From Gonium pectorale (taxonomy: Eukaryota; Chlorophyta; Chlorophyceae; Chlamydomonadales; Volvocaceae), in contig LSYV01000009.1 in the NCBI GenBank assembly GCA_001584585.1, positions 1,284,041 through 1,348,040 of the forward strand: a stretch of DNA of 64,000 nt, given 5' to 3'. Of the stretch, positions 23,895 through 33,746 are shown one piece after another. Position 1 is the stretch's first letter. Each line of letters opens with the position of its first letter. The position numbers and the translations under genes are program-made. Under the pieces are notes generated by a model, which was not told the DNA's origin, made no database searches, and saw only the letters and a list, made by a program, of their open reading frames with translations.

Positions 23895-26533
23895 ATGGAC
23901 GGAAAGACCAGCAGCCAACAGCCGACGCTGCGGAGGTCCACCCGAGTAGTAAAGAAGACCAGCAAGGCCCTAGCCTCGCAGGAATGGCCAGCCTCGTTTG
24001 CGGTCCAGGCTCCGGCCAAGCCGGAGGAGCCGTGTACGCTTGCCCCGCAGAACAGCGCGCTCGCACTTGACCTGGAGCCCGATGGCGCCTCGACAGCGAA
24101 CCTGCAGTGCGGCCTGTGGTCCCTACTGCCAGACGAGGTGCGGCTGCATGGCGACCGGTCGTCGGGTTTTTTCATTGTTTCTTACTGTTTCTAACCCCCC
24201 TCACATGCGTCTCCTCTTGCGCAGCTGATGGAGAACATCCTCAACATGTGCACAACGCAGCAGCTGGGCATGCTCGAAACCACGTGCTCGTACTTCCGCC
24301 GCTCAAGCCTGATCGACCGCATCGCCAAGCTTCGCCTCAAGGCCGTGCCGCGTGCACGTGGCCTTAAGCCCAACCGCAGGTACGCACGCCCGCGCAACGC
24401 GGCGGTCCCTGCCCGCGCAACGCAAGCGGCCCTAATGGCTCTTGCCATGAAAGCTCGACACTTGACATTTATGCGTGTGTTTTGCCCCAGGGACGGTGAA
24501 AACACGTTGTCGCTCCTCCACTTCGTCAACAGCCAGAGCACAGCCGCGGCGCAGGTGAGCACAGCTTGCCGCCTTCGGTCGATATGGCTCGCAGCTGACG
24601 CTTAGTTACTGTGGCATTGCAGGCGACGGCGGTGAGCTGCGGCGCGTACCACACCGCCGCACTCCTTGTTCCAGCTGAGGTGGCTGACGATCCCAGCGCA
24701 AGCCTAAGCCGCGACTGCAAGCACTCGCTCTACACTTTCGGGCGAGGTGAGTATGTTGAGCCGCCTGACACGCTGTAACTCTTGTTGCTCATACGGTAGT
24801 CGTACATGCAGGTTTTCACGGGCAGCTTGGCGTCGGCAACCACGAGAGCTGCTCGCATCCCAAGCTGGCGTCGCTCGGATTTCGCGTATGCTCGGTGAGT
24901 GGCTAAACGATCTTCAGTAGAATGGCTTGGACTATTGCCATTGGAAAAGAGCTCGGACACGAGTAGAGTGTGCTTATTTGTCTTTTGCAGGACAACCCAG
25001 ACTTAGAGGAGGAGACGATGCCGGCGGTCGTCGCCTGCGGCAGCAGCCACACCGCATCCATCAGCCGCCGCGGCGAGCTCTTCATGTGGGGCCTTGGAAG
25101 CAGTGGCGAGCTCGGGCTTGGGCAGTGGTCTCCGCTTGAGCTGCCTATCCCGCGGCAAACCCTCGTAACAACCCGTATTGTGAGCATTGCTGCGGGTGCT
25201 CACCACACGCTTGCTATCGCGGAGACAGGCGCGCTCTGGAGCTGCGGGCGTGGGCGGCAAGGGCAGCTTGGGCTCGGCGGGCTTGCTGACACGACCCGTC
25301 TCACACGGATCCCCAGCCTCGAGTAAGTAGGGTTCATTAGCCACGCTCATAACTTCACCAATCTGGACAAAGGCTTACCTGTTCGTTGTTACCTGCAGGG
25401 GTGTGCGCGTGGTGTCCGCAAGCGCTGGCGTCACGCATTCGATGGCCCTGGCAGCGGACGGGTCTCTGTATACGTGGGGCGACGGCCGCTACGGGCAGCT
25501 TGGGCACAAGGACGTGCAGTCGGCCCTTGCGATGGTCACACAGCCCCGGAAGATTGCAGAGTTGGATCCCGCTCCGCTGTCTCCTGACGCACGGTGCGTA
25601 TGTCATCATGACTTGTCTTGGTCTTGCAAGCTTGCCAGTGGTGTTTAGGATGCCCTGTTGCCGTCCTTGCATGAAAGCCGCCTGTTTATCGTTGGGGTAC
25701 TGAAATGGCTGGGTAGCACGCGCGCGTCCAGGGACCAAACTGACGCAGTTCTCCCCTCGCCTTTCCTCTAGAGTCACCGCCATCGCGGCTGGGGCCTACC
25801 ACTCCATGGCCCTCACGGTCGGCGGCGCGCTGTTGGCTTTCGGCCGCAACGACCAGGGGGCTCTGGGGACTGGCGACAAGCTTGATCGCTGCGTACCTAC
25901 CAAGGTGGATCTTAGCGGGGAGGACATGGACGACAAGAAAAGCCGCCGCGCTGTGCAAGTCTCCTGTGGGTCGGCGCACACGCTGGTCCTGGTGCTCAAC
26001 AACGGCCGCATGGAGGTCCGGACCACAGGTATGTGTTGTAGGTATTGCATAGTATCGTTTAGGTACTGCTATACTACGAACACTGCTGTGCCAACGTTCA
26101 GTGATTTGCCTGGATCACTGCATCTGTGGAGGGCGTCATATGTGGCGCGCAAAACACCCGGGCTGAAGTTATAACCCTCGGCGTTGCAGGTGCCAACGCA
26201 TGGGGCCAGCTGGGCCAGGGTGACCGCAAGGAGCGCTGCCGCCTCGCGCGCACGGTGGTTCAGATGCCGGGTGTCGTGGCGGTTCAGTGTGGGGACGAGC
26301 ACTCCGCTGCCATTACCTGCCGCGGCGTCCTTTACATGTGGGGCCGCGGCGACTGCGGTCAGCTGGGCCTCGGAGACGAGAAGGCGAAGTGGAAGCCGAC
26401 TGCTCTGCGCGACTTCAAGGTTGTACACCCGGAGAAGACCCTTCGACGCAGCAAGCGCAGCCTGCCTGTTGTACGGCCCGTGGAGCCTGAGACCAAGCGG
26501 CAGCGCATGGGCGATGTTTGGCACGCGCAGTAG
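23895..26533 (+). CDS. F-box/RCC1 seven-bladed propeller protein
   Basis: Nine exons, all phase-consistent: 23895-24137, 24225-24379, 24491-24554, 24623-24746, 24812-24894, 24991-25322, 25399-25593, 25772-26028, 26190-26533; about 598 residues. An F-box-like helix bundle spans residues about 76-122 (LWSLLPDE, NILNMCTTQQLGMLETTC). It is followed by seven RCC1 repeats from about 154 to 560, each with a (C/A)G-x2-H(T/S) strand and a WG/FG-x5-GQLG turn. The tail is basic (KRSKRSLPVV-type, ending KRQRMGDVWHAQ) and may be a nuclear signal. F-box plus RCC1 suggests a substrate adaptor of an SCF ubiquitin ligase with the propeller binding substrate, a less usual domain pair than RCC1 alone. Blade six is slightly irregular (MEVRTT where a hydrophobic W/F-G turn is expected). 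Substrate unknown. Confidence 0.88.
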
Positions 26534-28680
26534 AAATGAGGGGCTGGGACATCAAGTGTTGCCGACCAGGGGCTTGGTCGTGCCAGGCGTCTCTGTTAGC
26601 TGCCGCATATTTGTGAGCCATACTTATGTACGGAGACATGTTATTATATGGAGGCCCTCAACAACGGCTTGGTGTCATCCGGGACGTCTCGTCATAGCTA
26701 TGACAAGACATGAATGTGTGACCCGCGGGTCGCCTGTCCCGCGATGGGCTAGGGTGGGGCGCCAAGCTGATTCGCCCTTGCCCACCTTTCGCCCTTGTCC
26801 TTGACGAAGACGAGATGCAACCCGCCGCTTGCAGGTGCGGGGCGTGGAACGTGATCATTGAGTACTGAAGCGACTTTCTGGCCGTTAACTGAAGAGTGAT
26901 GGAGGAGAGATGACATTGCACTTGCTGGTGAAGACTCCGCCTCCGCAATGCGGACTCGCAAACTAATAATAATGTTTTATATATAGCCGTGTGGTTTGGT
27001 GAATGGCGTGCTGCACGCTTGCACTGAACTACCGTAATAGCGGCAAATGTTTTGTCGCAATTCTAGAAGAGTAGGGACAGGTGCCTCTGGGGAGGGGCCA
27101 CTTTAGCTAGTGTGTTTGGCAGGTCTGGAGCGATTGGGATGAGGGGCATGAGGGCCCGCTTGTCATAGGCCGCTGGCTCACGAGCCCCTAGACTGTGCTC
27201 CGTGCGCATGCTGATAGTACGACATCGTTGTCGTGCCTCCGTGCTGCTGCCGTGTGCCAGCGCTGCAAACTCTGGACGAAGGAACACGCACCGCGTACGA
27301 AGCCCTTGAGCAGGTTCAGGCGGTCTTCGTTTGAGATGGCAAAAATATCAACGCCAACGACAACGCCTGGGTGGGAGGCATATGTACCCCCTTGGCTTTT
27401 GGGGTTGCTAGCCATGAAAATATGTGTAACCCGTGTATCCCGTCTTGTTAACTTCGCTCAACTTCCCATGCGTCCGTGTTGGGCTGTTTGTGCCGTACGT
27501 TCTGTTGCTTTGTCAATGGCGGATCTAAGAAAGGTTATGAGATTGTTCATGGTACAACCTTGTCGACATATCGGACACAGGGCACTTATTGGGGTAATGA
27601 TATGGAATGTATCAATCGCCAATGGCCCCGTGTCCGAGGCACTCACCGGACGATAACCCCACATGCCCACACACCCACGCCACGTTTTCGCACTACGCAC
27701 CCCGCACTTCGCACAGCCCACACTCAGCACTTAATAAGAAAGAGGAGTCAATGCTCTAACCCCGCACGTTTTCGAAACACTGCCGGTTTTGCCTTATGAC
27801 AACTTAACATGTTCGACAGCCGCACACCTAAAAACTTATTACTATGGTGTATGTATGGTTTGCCCTACTATGGGTAGCTGGTGTGGAGTGCGGATGGAGC
27901 CGTGCCCGCAGCAATGTGCGCAGTGCCTGATGCTGCGGACACAAGATCTGCCAAATTACGCGGGTACCATATCAGGCGGGTCGTGTGTTTTCTCACCACA
28001 AAGATGAAGGACGGCAAGCAGCTCAAGATGTACGTCCGCGAAGAGAACGCCGCCAAGGTGCAATCTTCACATATCGGATGGCCTAACTGACCAGTCAGCT
28101 TAACACCCAGCATATCGGCCGAACCTTCTCTTGAACTGGGCTGCGGCTTTGCCTGCAATCAGTGCAGCCACAACTGGCGGAATGGCAGATGACCTGATGA
28201 TGCCCGTGGGTGGGACCCTGTTTCAGGGGCCTAACAGGCACTGGCGGTACCTCGATCACCCACCCACTGGCCGGGATCAGTGCCGGAGTCCACCGATCAC
28301 CGCCTCCGCCCAAGAAACGCCCCAAAAATGCCCTACGGACAAATATGTAAGGATAAGCAACATAGCTGCGTATCGGTTTTGGTGCACCGGTATAGGATCA
28401 ACTTTCATGGTATGTGCGTATGTGTCCGTAGACTGTCGTACAGCACGTGCTGTAAGAGGGTATGGGGCGCTTTCAGAGCACTTGGTGTACGTTTGAACTA
28501 TTGATCAGTCCTTCCGCATCATACATCTGGCATTACACAGATCATAGTTACTGTCGGATCCTAAAGGCGAGGTTTCCTAGCGAGGTTTCCAAGCAATACG
28601 TGCTGCCGCACACATAGCCGCACGCATTTGCGTGTATTTCTTTACACGGGGTGCAAACCGTAATGGGCCCTGCTTGCCTT
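26534..28680. other. Gene-poor interval downstream of the F-box/RCC1 gene
   Basis: About 2.1 kb, markedly more AT-rich than the genes, with no ORF showing coding bias, splice context or motifs. A TGTAA at about 27424 is a possible but distant polyadenylation signal for the upstream gene. It leads into the repeat nest. Confidence 0.45.
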
Positions 28681-28689
28681 CGCCTAGCG

Positions 28690-28840
28690 CTCCCGTACAA
28701 TCGCCATCAGGGGCCCGTCTGCTCGTATACCTCGCCCGCCATGCCCTGTACTTGGTGCCCTGCTGGAAACATCACACCCTCGGATGTGTATGTCCGTAGA
28801 GGCTGCCTTCCCCGTTTCTGGTTCTCTTTTTTGGGCGGAG
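28690..28840 (-). repeat. Foldback-family arm, minus orientation
   Basis: Shares with 29190-29340 the order GGGCCCGTCTGCTCGT, CGCCCGCCATGCCCTGTACT, GGTGCCCTGCTGGAAACATC, a near-palindromic CAC..GTGT core, then GTAGAG(G/A)CTGCCTT. It ends in a pyrimidine-rich tract. No coding capacity seen. Confidence 0.6.
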
Positions 28841-29179
28841 ACCCCGCCCGACGCCGCCAGCCCAGGCCCCACCAACAGCTGTCGAGCAGGCACGGTAATC
28901 ACGCGGCCCAGGGAGTCGCCGGCGGCTGTTTCAGCTTGTCCAATGCCTCAGCAGGCGAGGTCTCCGCCGCAGCGCAGCAGCGGCAGCACCCGCAAATGCA
29001 CCAGTACCAACGGTACCTGACTTTGTGTCTCTGTCGTCCACTCCAGGTCTGTATTACGCCACTCGGCGGTCCGGGGGTGCGGGCTGGGCGCCCCGAGACT
29101 AGTAACCGCTGGCCGCCGATGGACTGGTAACATTGCCGACCACACCGCTCGCCGGACCCTATACCACCATGTTCGGTCA

Positions 29180-29615
29180 GGTAACGTTGCCACCGGTTCA
29201 CACCGGGAGGGCCCGTCTGCTCGTCTCCTTCGCCCGCCATGCCCTGTACTCGGTGCCCTGCTGGAAACATCGCACCCCGGGGTGTATAAACGTAGAGACT
29301 GCCTTTCCTGTTTCCGTTTTCCTTTTCGCAACACCTGCCGAAGCATTCAATGCAAAGAAGAGGGAGCCCGCTTCTACGGTCATGCACGCCCGAAGGTGCG
29401 GCGTTTCCAGTATGGTGGGCAGGTACAAAGCAAGGCAGGTGACGTTCCACCCGCCCCCAACAGAAACAGGTTACAGGCTCCCCAGGGAGAGGTTGCAGGC
29501 CACACGAGCGGATCGGCTCCCGACCCGCCACCGAAGGAACACCCTTATGAGTCCTGGTTATGAGCCCCCAAAACGCTGGCTTAGCAGCTCACCCGGTTTG
29601 TTGGACTCACCTGGT
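29180..29615. repeat. Head-to-head foldback repeat pair
   Basis: The left half (about 29180-29340) is a minus-orientation copy and the right half (about 29355-29615) a plus-orientation copy of the same family, meeting around 29345. The right half runs GAGGGAGCCCGC, TCTACGGTCATGCACGCCCG, GTTTCCAGTATGG, GGCAGGTACAAAGCAAGGCA, then CCCGGTTTGTTGGACT and CACCTGGTGGACT. Each half is roughly 150-260 bp. The arrangement suggests a hairpin-forming, non-autonomous foldback or MITE-like element. Confidence 0.6.
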
Positions 29616-30235
29616 GGACTCTGCCAGTTGTCATAGTTGCTCGGCGGTGTTGTCGTCGTGGCCACCGGTCCGACGGCCCTCAGCGGTTACCAGATCAGCG
29701 TGCGCCCAGCCCGCCCACCCGGCCGCGGGAAGTAAAATCGAAGCAAGCGAAGCACCCCAGACCCAGGCATTAGCGCATTACCGCTGCAGTCACCACAGCT
29801 GTCCAGACCAACCATCATCCCGCCGTCGCGGTGTCGCCAGCAGCTGTTGCCGGTGGTCCCGGGCCAGTGGTGGGAGAGCCTTATGGTGTTCCCATGCGTC
29901 CGCACCTCCGGGATGTCCGGACATGATGCCTTTTCGTATGTATTTGCCTTCGTTGACGTTGACGTAACTAACCCGCATCGAGCCCATGCAATGGCAGTGC
30001 AAGGGTGACGAACGTCCCATGGGTCGGTCGTGTGTGTTTCGTGCCCAGCACCCCCGAAGAAACCCGGGGTAACTGCCTTGTTTGTTATCGTTGGATGTTG
30101 ACCGTTGTCTGTTGTTAGCGCCGAGCGAAGCCCAGCATGCATATCGCCCCTGTGAAGGGGGGGGGAAGGGCTGAGTGAGGCGGGTGCCAAACCATGTTCA
30201 TGTTTGGGCAGCCCCTTTATAGTGGTGGTGCTGGC

Positions 30236-30365
30236 CCGGAGTTGGACGAGCTGGCCTGGCTGGACGAGATTGGCCGAGCTGGCCTGACTGGCCTGGAAGA
30301 AGTTGGACGAGTTAAGCTGGCTGGCCTGGAGGAAGTTGGACGAGCTGGCCTCGAGGCCTCACTCC
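30236..30365 (+). repeat. GAGCTGGCCTGGCTGGA-type tandem repeats
   Basis: Imperfect tandem units built on GAAGTTGGACGAGCTGGCCT occur about four times just upstream of the TATA-like sequence at 30402. If translated they give repeated GLEEVGRAGL-like units, but the position upstream of a promoter-like sequence argues for a non-coding, LTR U3-type repeat. Confidence 0.5.
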
Positions 30366-30451
30366 AGGGAGGCTGTCTCCAGGGAGGGCCATTTTCTCCC
30401 GCTATATAACATGTGGTTGGAGTGGTTTTAGCAACAACTCGTGAACGTGCA

Positions 30452-30605
30452 AGTCCTTGCCTATCCGAGCAACTTGACCTCTGCGACTGAGTGTTCCGGA
30501 CAGGGCCCGAGAGTCCCTNNNNNNNNNNNNNNNNNNNNAGTCCTTGCCTATCCGAGCAACTTGACCTCTGCGACTGAGTGTTCCGGACAGGGCCCGAGAG
30601 TCCCT
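30452..30605 (+). other. 67-bp exact duplication around a 20-N gap
   Basis: Bases 30452-30518 and 30539-30605 are identical over 67 nt and are separated by exactly 20 N (30519-30538). This is the signature of two contig ends that overlap but were scaffolded with a fixed-size gap. The true sequence probably has one copy and no gap. Confidence 0.9.
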
Positions 30606-30750
30606 TGCAGTACTACGTTTGTAAGCCCTGAGGACGTGTGCTTATGGCCCCTTGAGTCCCTCTGAGCAACCCAGGCACGAGCATCTGACTAAGGCAGTGC
30701 GCAGTGCACCTCTGCCGCTGTCGTGCGCTCTCTGTGCTCTTGTGAAGTGA

Positions 30751-30850
30751 AGGCCAGGAGTTAGGCGGAACCGAAAGAAGGCTAGGAATCGGGTGGAAAC
30801 GAAAGAAGGCTCGGAGTTAGGCGGGTTAAAAGAAGGCTCGGCTTAGGTGG
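30751..30850 (+). repeat. Tandem repeat of about 28-31 bp
   Basis: Three to four imperfect units of the type GGAGTTAGGCGG followed by a variable block and AAAGAAGGCT. They lie in the leader of the candidate retroelement. No function is evident. Confidence 0.6.
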
Positions 30851-31479
30851 GAGTGTGCGTGGCACACTGGTTATCCCCTCTTCTGAGCTACCCGTCAACA
30901 GCTACGCTACGCTTCCGCATCTCGATACTCTTCTACGGACGACGTGCTACGACATCAATTATCTCATCTGCTGGACAACACCGTCAGCTATCGGGTCTGC
31001 CTACAGTTCGGTGGTTGGAGAGGGTGCTAACTAGGCCTTCGTCATCACACGGGGACCTAGGGGGCGAGCCTGACAGAGCAAAGATCCTGTGGGTCCGGGC
31101 GAAAAATTTCGGCTAGGAAGTTTGTGGACGTCCGGCCCCTTCGGGAACGCCACAGCCTTCACGCATGGGTTGAACCATTGCGGTGGCACGGCCGCCTACG
31201 GCACCCACAACGGCACTCGCAGCCAGGCGCTTGGCTCGCGGCCGTGACAGTACGCTAGGGTTGAAGTCTGGGTTCCTGTTGGCTGGGGCCGGACGCCAGG
31301 CGCGGCGCCCAAGACTTGCCCGGTGCCCATTAGTGAAGATGAACTCCAGCAGCAGGAGCGAGAACGTGGGCGACGACTCCGGCGCCATCCTATGCCTACG
31401 CGGGTATCACCGCCTGATGGCAGTTGCTGCATGGGGGCCTCGAATCCCTCCCGGGCCTTGCCGTTATCGGCTTGAGGCC

Positions 31480-31873
31480 CTGGCGCAACAACAACTGTGA
31501 GATCTCAGCGTCAATCTTCCGGTTTGCTCGTGGCAGGCCAGGAGGGACCTTGTGCTCGCCTACATGCGCGCGGATCTGCCGGTCCGATGAGTTGTCGGTA
31601 GCGGCCCTGGTGGAGGTGGCGCTGTACATCCAGAAGGAGGTGTTCGGCGCGCGTCGGCCGTTCGCCCCTTCCGGCCCGGGTTCGGCTGCCGCTGTCCTCG
31701 CTGCGATGCAGACGGGCGTATTTGTGAAGTTTTGGTCCCTGCTGCGAGACTTCGCTGAGCTCGCTTTGCCGCGGAAGGGCTGGGATGGGGTGTCTGCTGG
31801 ACACCCTTCCTACGGGTTGTGGTTGGACGCCTGCATTGCGCGGACTGAACAAAGTGAGATCTGCAGAGAATGA
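31480..31873 (+). CDS. Gag-like ORF fragment of the candidate retroelement
   Basis: An open frame with strongly G/C-biased third positions and a helical composition typical of capsid domains (LVEVALYIQKEVFG, FVKFWSLLRDFAELALP, SYGLWLDACIARTE). It has no recognisable zinc knuckle. It ends at a stop only a few codons after entering the foldback copy beginning near 31855, so the original protein was probably longer and was truncated by insertion. No clear start codon. Identification as gag is inference from position and composition, not from a matched family. Confidence 0.3.
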
Positions 31874-32165
31874 GGGAGCCCGCCTGGCGTCCGCCCGCCT
31901 GCTCGCCCGCCCGCCCGCCGAACGTCACATGCCTTGAATTGTACCCGCCCGCCCTACCGGAAACGTCGCGCTTAGAGGCGGGCTCCCTCAATCTCTGCAG
32001 ATTTCTCTTTTTTCCCGCCTCTATGATCGTACACACCCGAAGGCGCGCCGTTTCCAGTAGGGCGGGCGGCAGGTACAATACAAGGCATGTGACGTTTGTC
32101 CAGCCCCCCAAAAGACCGGCTTAATAGCTTACCCGGTTTATCGGACTGCACCTGGTGGACTGAGA
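31855..32165. repeat. Complete-looking inverted-repeat (foldback) element
   Basis: Two arms in inverted orientation. TCTGCAGAGAATGAGGGAGC (from about 31863) pairs with GGCTCCCTCAATCTCTGCAGA (to about 32004). Separately, ACGTCACATGCCTTGAATTGTACC with CGCCCTACCGGAAACG (about 31921-31968) pairs with CGTTTCCAGTAGGGCG and GGTACAATACAAGGCATGTGACGT (about 32048-32096). Nested arms like these would form a long hairpin. The element interrupts the gag-like ORF and is the best-preserved member of the family in the window. Confidence 0.65.
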
Positions 32166-32335
32166 GGTGAACGAAAAAAGGAAACGGAAACAGGGACGGC
32201 AGCCTCTACGGTCATACACACCCGGGGGTGTGATGTTTGCGGTAGGGCGCCGAGTACAGGGCATGGCGGGCGAGGGAGAGGAACAGACGGACCGTCCCGA
32301 TGTGAACCGGTGGCAACGTGAATGCATTGCTCTCC
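32166..32335 (+). repeat. Foldback-family arm, plus orientation
   Basis: Reverse complement of the 29180-29340 copy over nearly its whole length: GGAAACGGAAACAGGGACGG, CAGCCTCTACGGTCATACAC, a palindromic CCCGGGGGTGTG core, TGCGGTAGGGCG, GTACAGGGCATGGCGGGCGA, and TGTGAACCGGTGGCAACGT. It directly follows the 31855-32165 element. Confidence 0.65.
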
Positions 32336-33746
32336 TTCGCTTTCCTTGGTTTTCTTCCAAGATCTTGCCTACTCGCTTGATGCCTGTGTGTGGGCCTGTC
32401 AACCTGTATGTGGGTGTTTTTGCCGCTGGTGGTTGGGACCGGCTCCGGGATGGCGCGGGCGCCGCGGGGTCTCCACATACATGGTTCGACTTGTTGGGTG
32501 GCGGGCCTCTATTGTGCACGGCCCGTGTGTGGGCATGTCACTGTTTCTTTGCTTGGCTTGTCTGCTGGTGCTGCTTTGCTGCCCGTTCTCGCCTCGCAGT
32601 AACTTCCCGGTGGCAGGCCGGGGTCCCCATCGTCGGGGGTACTGTAACGATGTCTGTCTGATCCAGAAAGCGTTTTCTGTGCTACAGGAGGCGGGGTGGT
32701 CTCCAGGGGCTGCCCCAGTTCAGCAGATGTGGAGTTTGTGGTTGTGGTTAAGGTTCATGATGGGGTGCTGTGCGCTCGAGCTCGCGGTCGCTTTCGTGGG
32801 CCGATACATTGGTCGAATGTTTTGGCGTTTGTTTTCTTTGGAGGTTATGGTGTGGGTTCGTGGCTTCTTTTTTCGATGGGTGGGTGGGGTGTTCTCAGTT
32901 TCCCTTTTGTCTTCCTTTCCTGGTCCTTTCCTATCCTCGTGTTGGCTTACGTCTCTCTGGATTTTCGTACTTGTCCTTCTGTTGTATGGTCATTAAGTGC
33001 CTGATTCCTCCTTATGGGCGCCAATGCTTCAGATTTGGCTAGCGTGGTACGCTGGGGTTAGGGCCAGGTTTCACTGGTTTCCTGCATGTGAGGGCTGGTT
33101 GTCCCTCCTGTTGCCTTCTCCCCATACTTCAGGCTTGAGACTGTGCGGGACAGCCTATCCGCCTTTAACTCTTCTAACTTGTGACGATTGCCGCTGCTTA
33201 CGTACTTACAGGTTCGCGGTCAATGAGCACACAACCCGCGGAGACTCTTCGCTCTAACGTAGTGCTGGATGGGCAGCCACATCAGCTCTATAAAGAAGAA
33301 GTGCTTGCTTTCGCATAGGACACCGCGACAGCACTAACAAGCTGTCTCGATGGCGTCGTGGCCGAGCATAGCAGACAATCATGCCAAATACAGAAGGTGA
33401 CATGTAACACACCGCGGGGGTCCGCCTTTGCGTAGCAGGTGCCCCCTCCAGCAACAGCTTGCCTCATCAAGACACACGCATGAAGAACACGAACACAGGT
33501 GATCAGGCATGGAAAGCATAACGATGCTACATAACAACTGGCACTGTTTATTCTCCGCCCATGAACCCTTTGCCGATGTACTCCTTTGCCGACCTACAGG
33601 AACTCTTAATGTACAGGGTCTCACCAAGCTAGCGTCAAGTTTATTGGGACCCCTGACGCTCCGCCCGTACATGCCTAAAAGCGTGGAGCGCACTGCCAGC
33701 CCGCGCCACTGCGCAACACACACGTGTGCATGGTCGAGCTTCGACC
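32336..33746. other. GT-rich tract without a supported gene
   Basis: The plus strand is unusually rich in T and G (about 32400-33200), giving long hydrophobic open frames such as 32322-32996 (224 codons, Trp/Cys/Val-rich). The composition explains the frame without selection, and no motif or splice site supports a gene. The right part (33250-33746) contains the 3' flank of the aspartate oxidase gene. Confidence 0.4.

Larger units (their letters stand above)
30100..31870 (+). mobile_element. Candidate retroelement 5' region with gag-like ORF
   Basis: A TATA-like CTATATAAC at about 30402 is followed by a long untranslated stretch with internal tandem repeats (about 30751-30850), then a coding-like ORF with strong G/C third positions (about 31480-31870). 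This order (promoter, leader, gag-like ORF) resembles the 5' part of an LTR retrotransposon. A matching second LTR, a primer-binding site and a polymerase domain were not found, so the class is uncertain. The ORF appears cut by the foldback copy starting near 31855. Confidence 0.35.

Noticed and set aside
32322..32996. 224-codon Trp/Cys/Val-rich plus-strand frame
   Set aside because: Produced by a GT-rich tract; no start context, motif or splice support.
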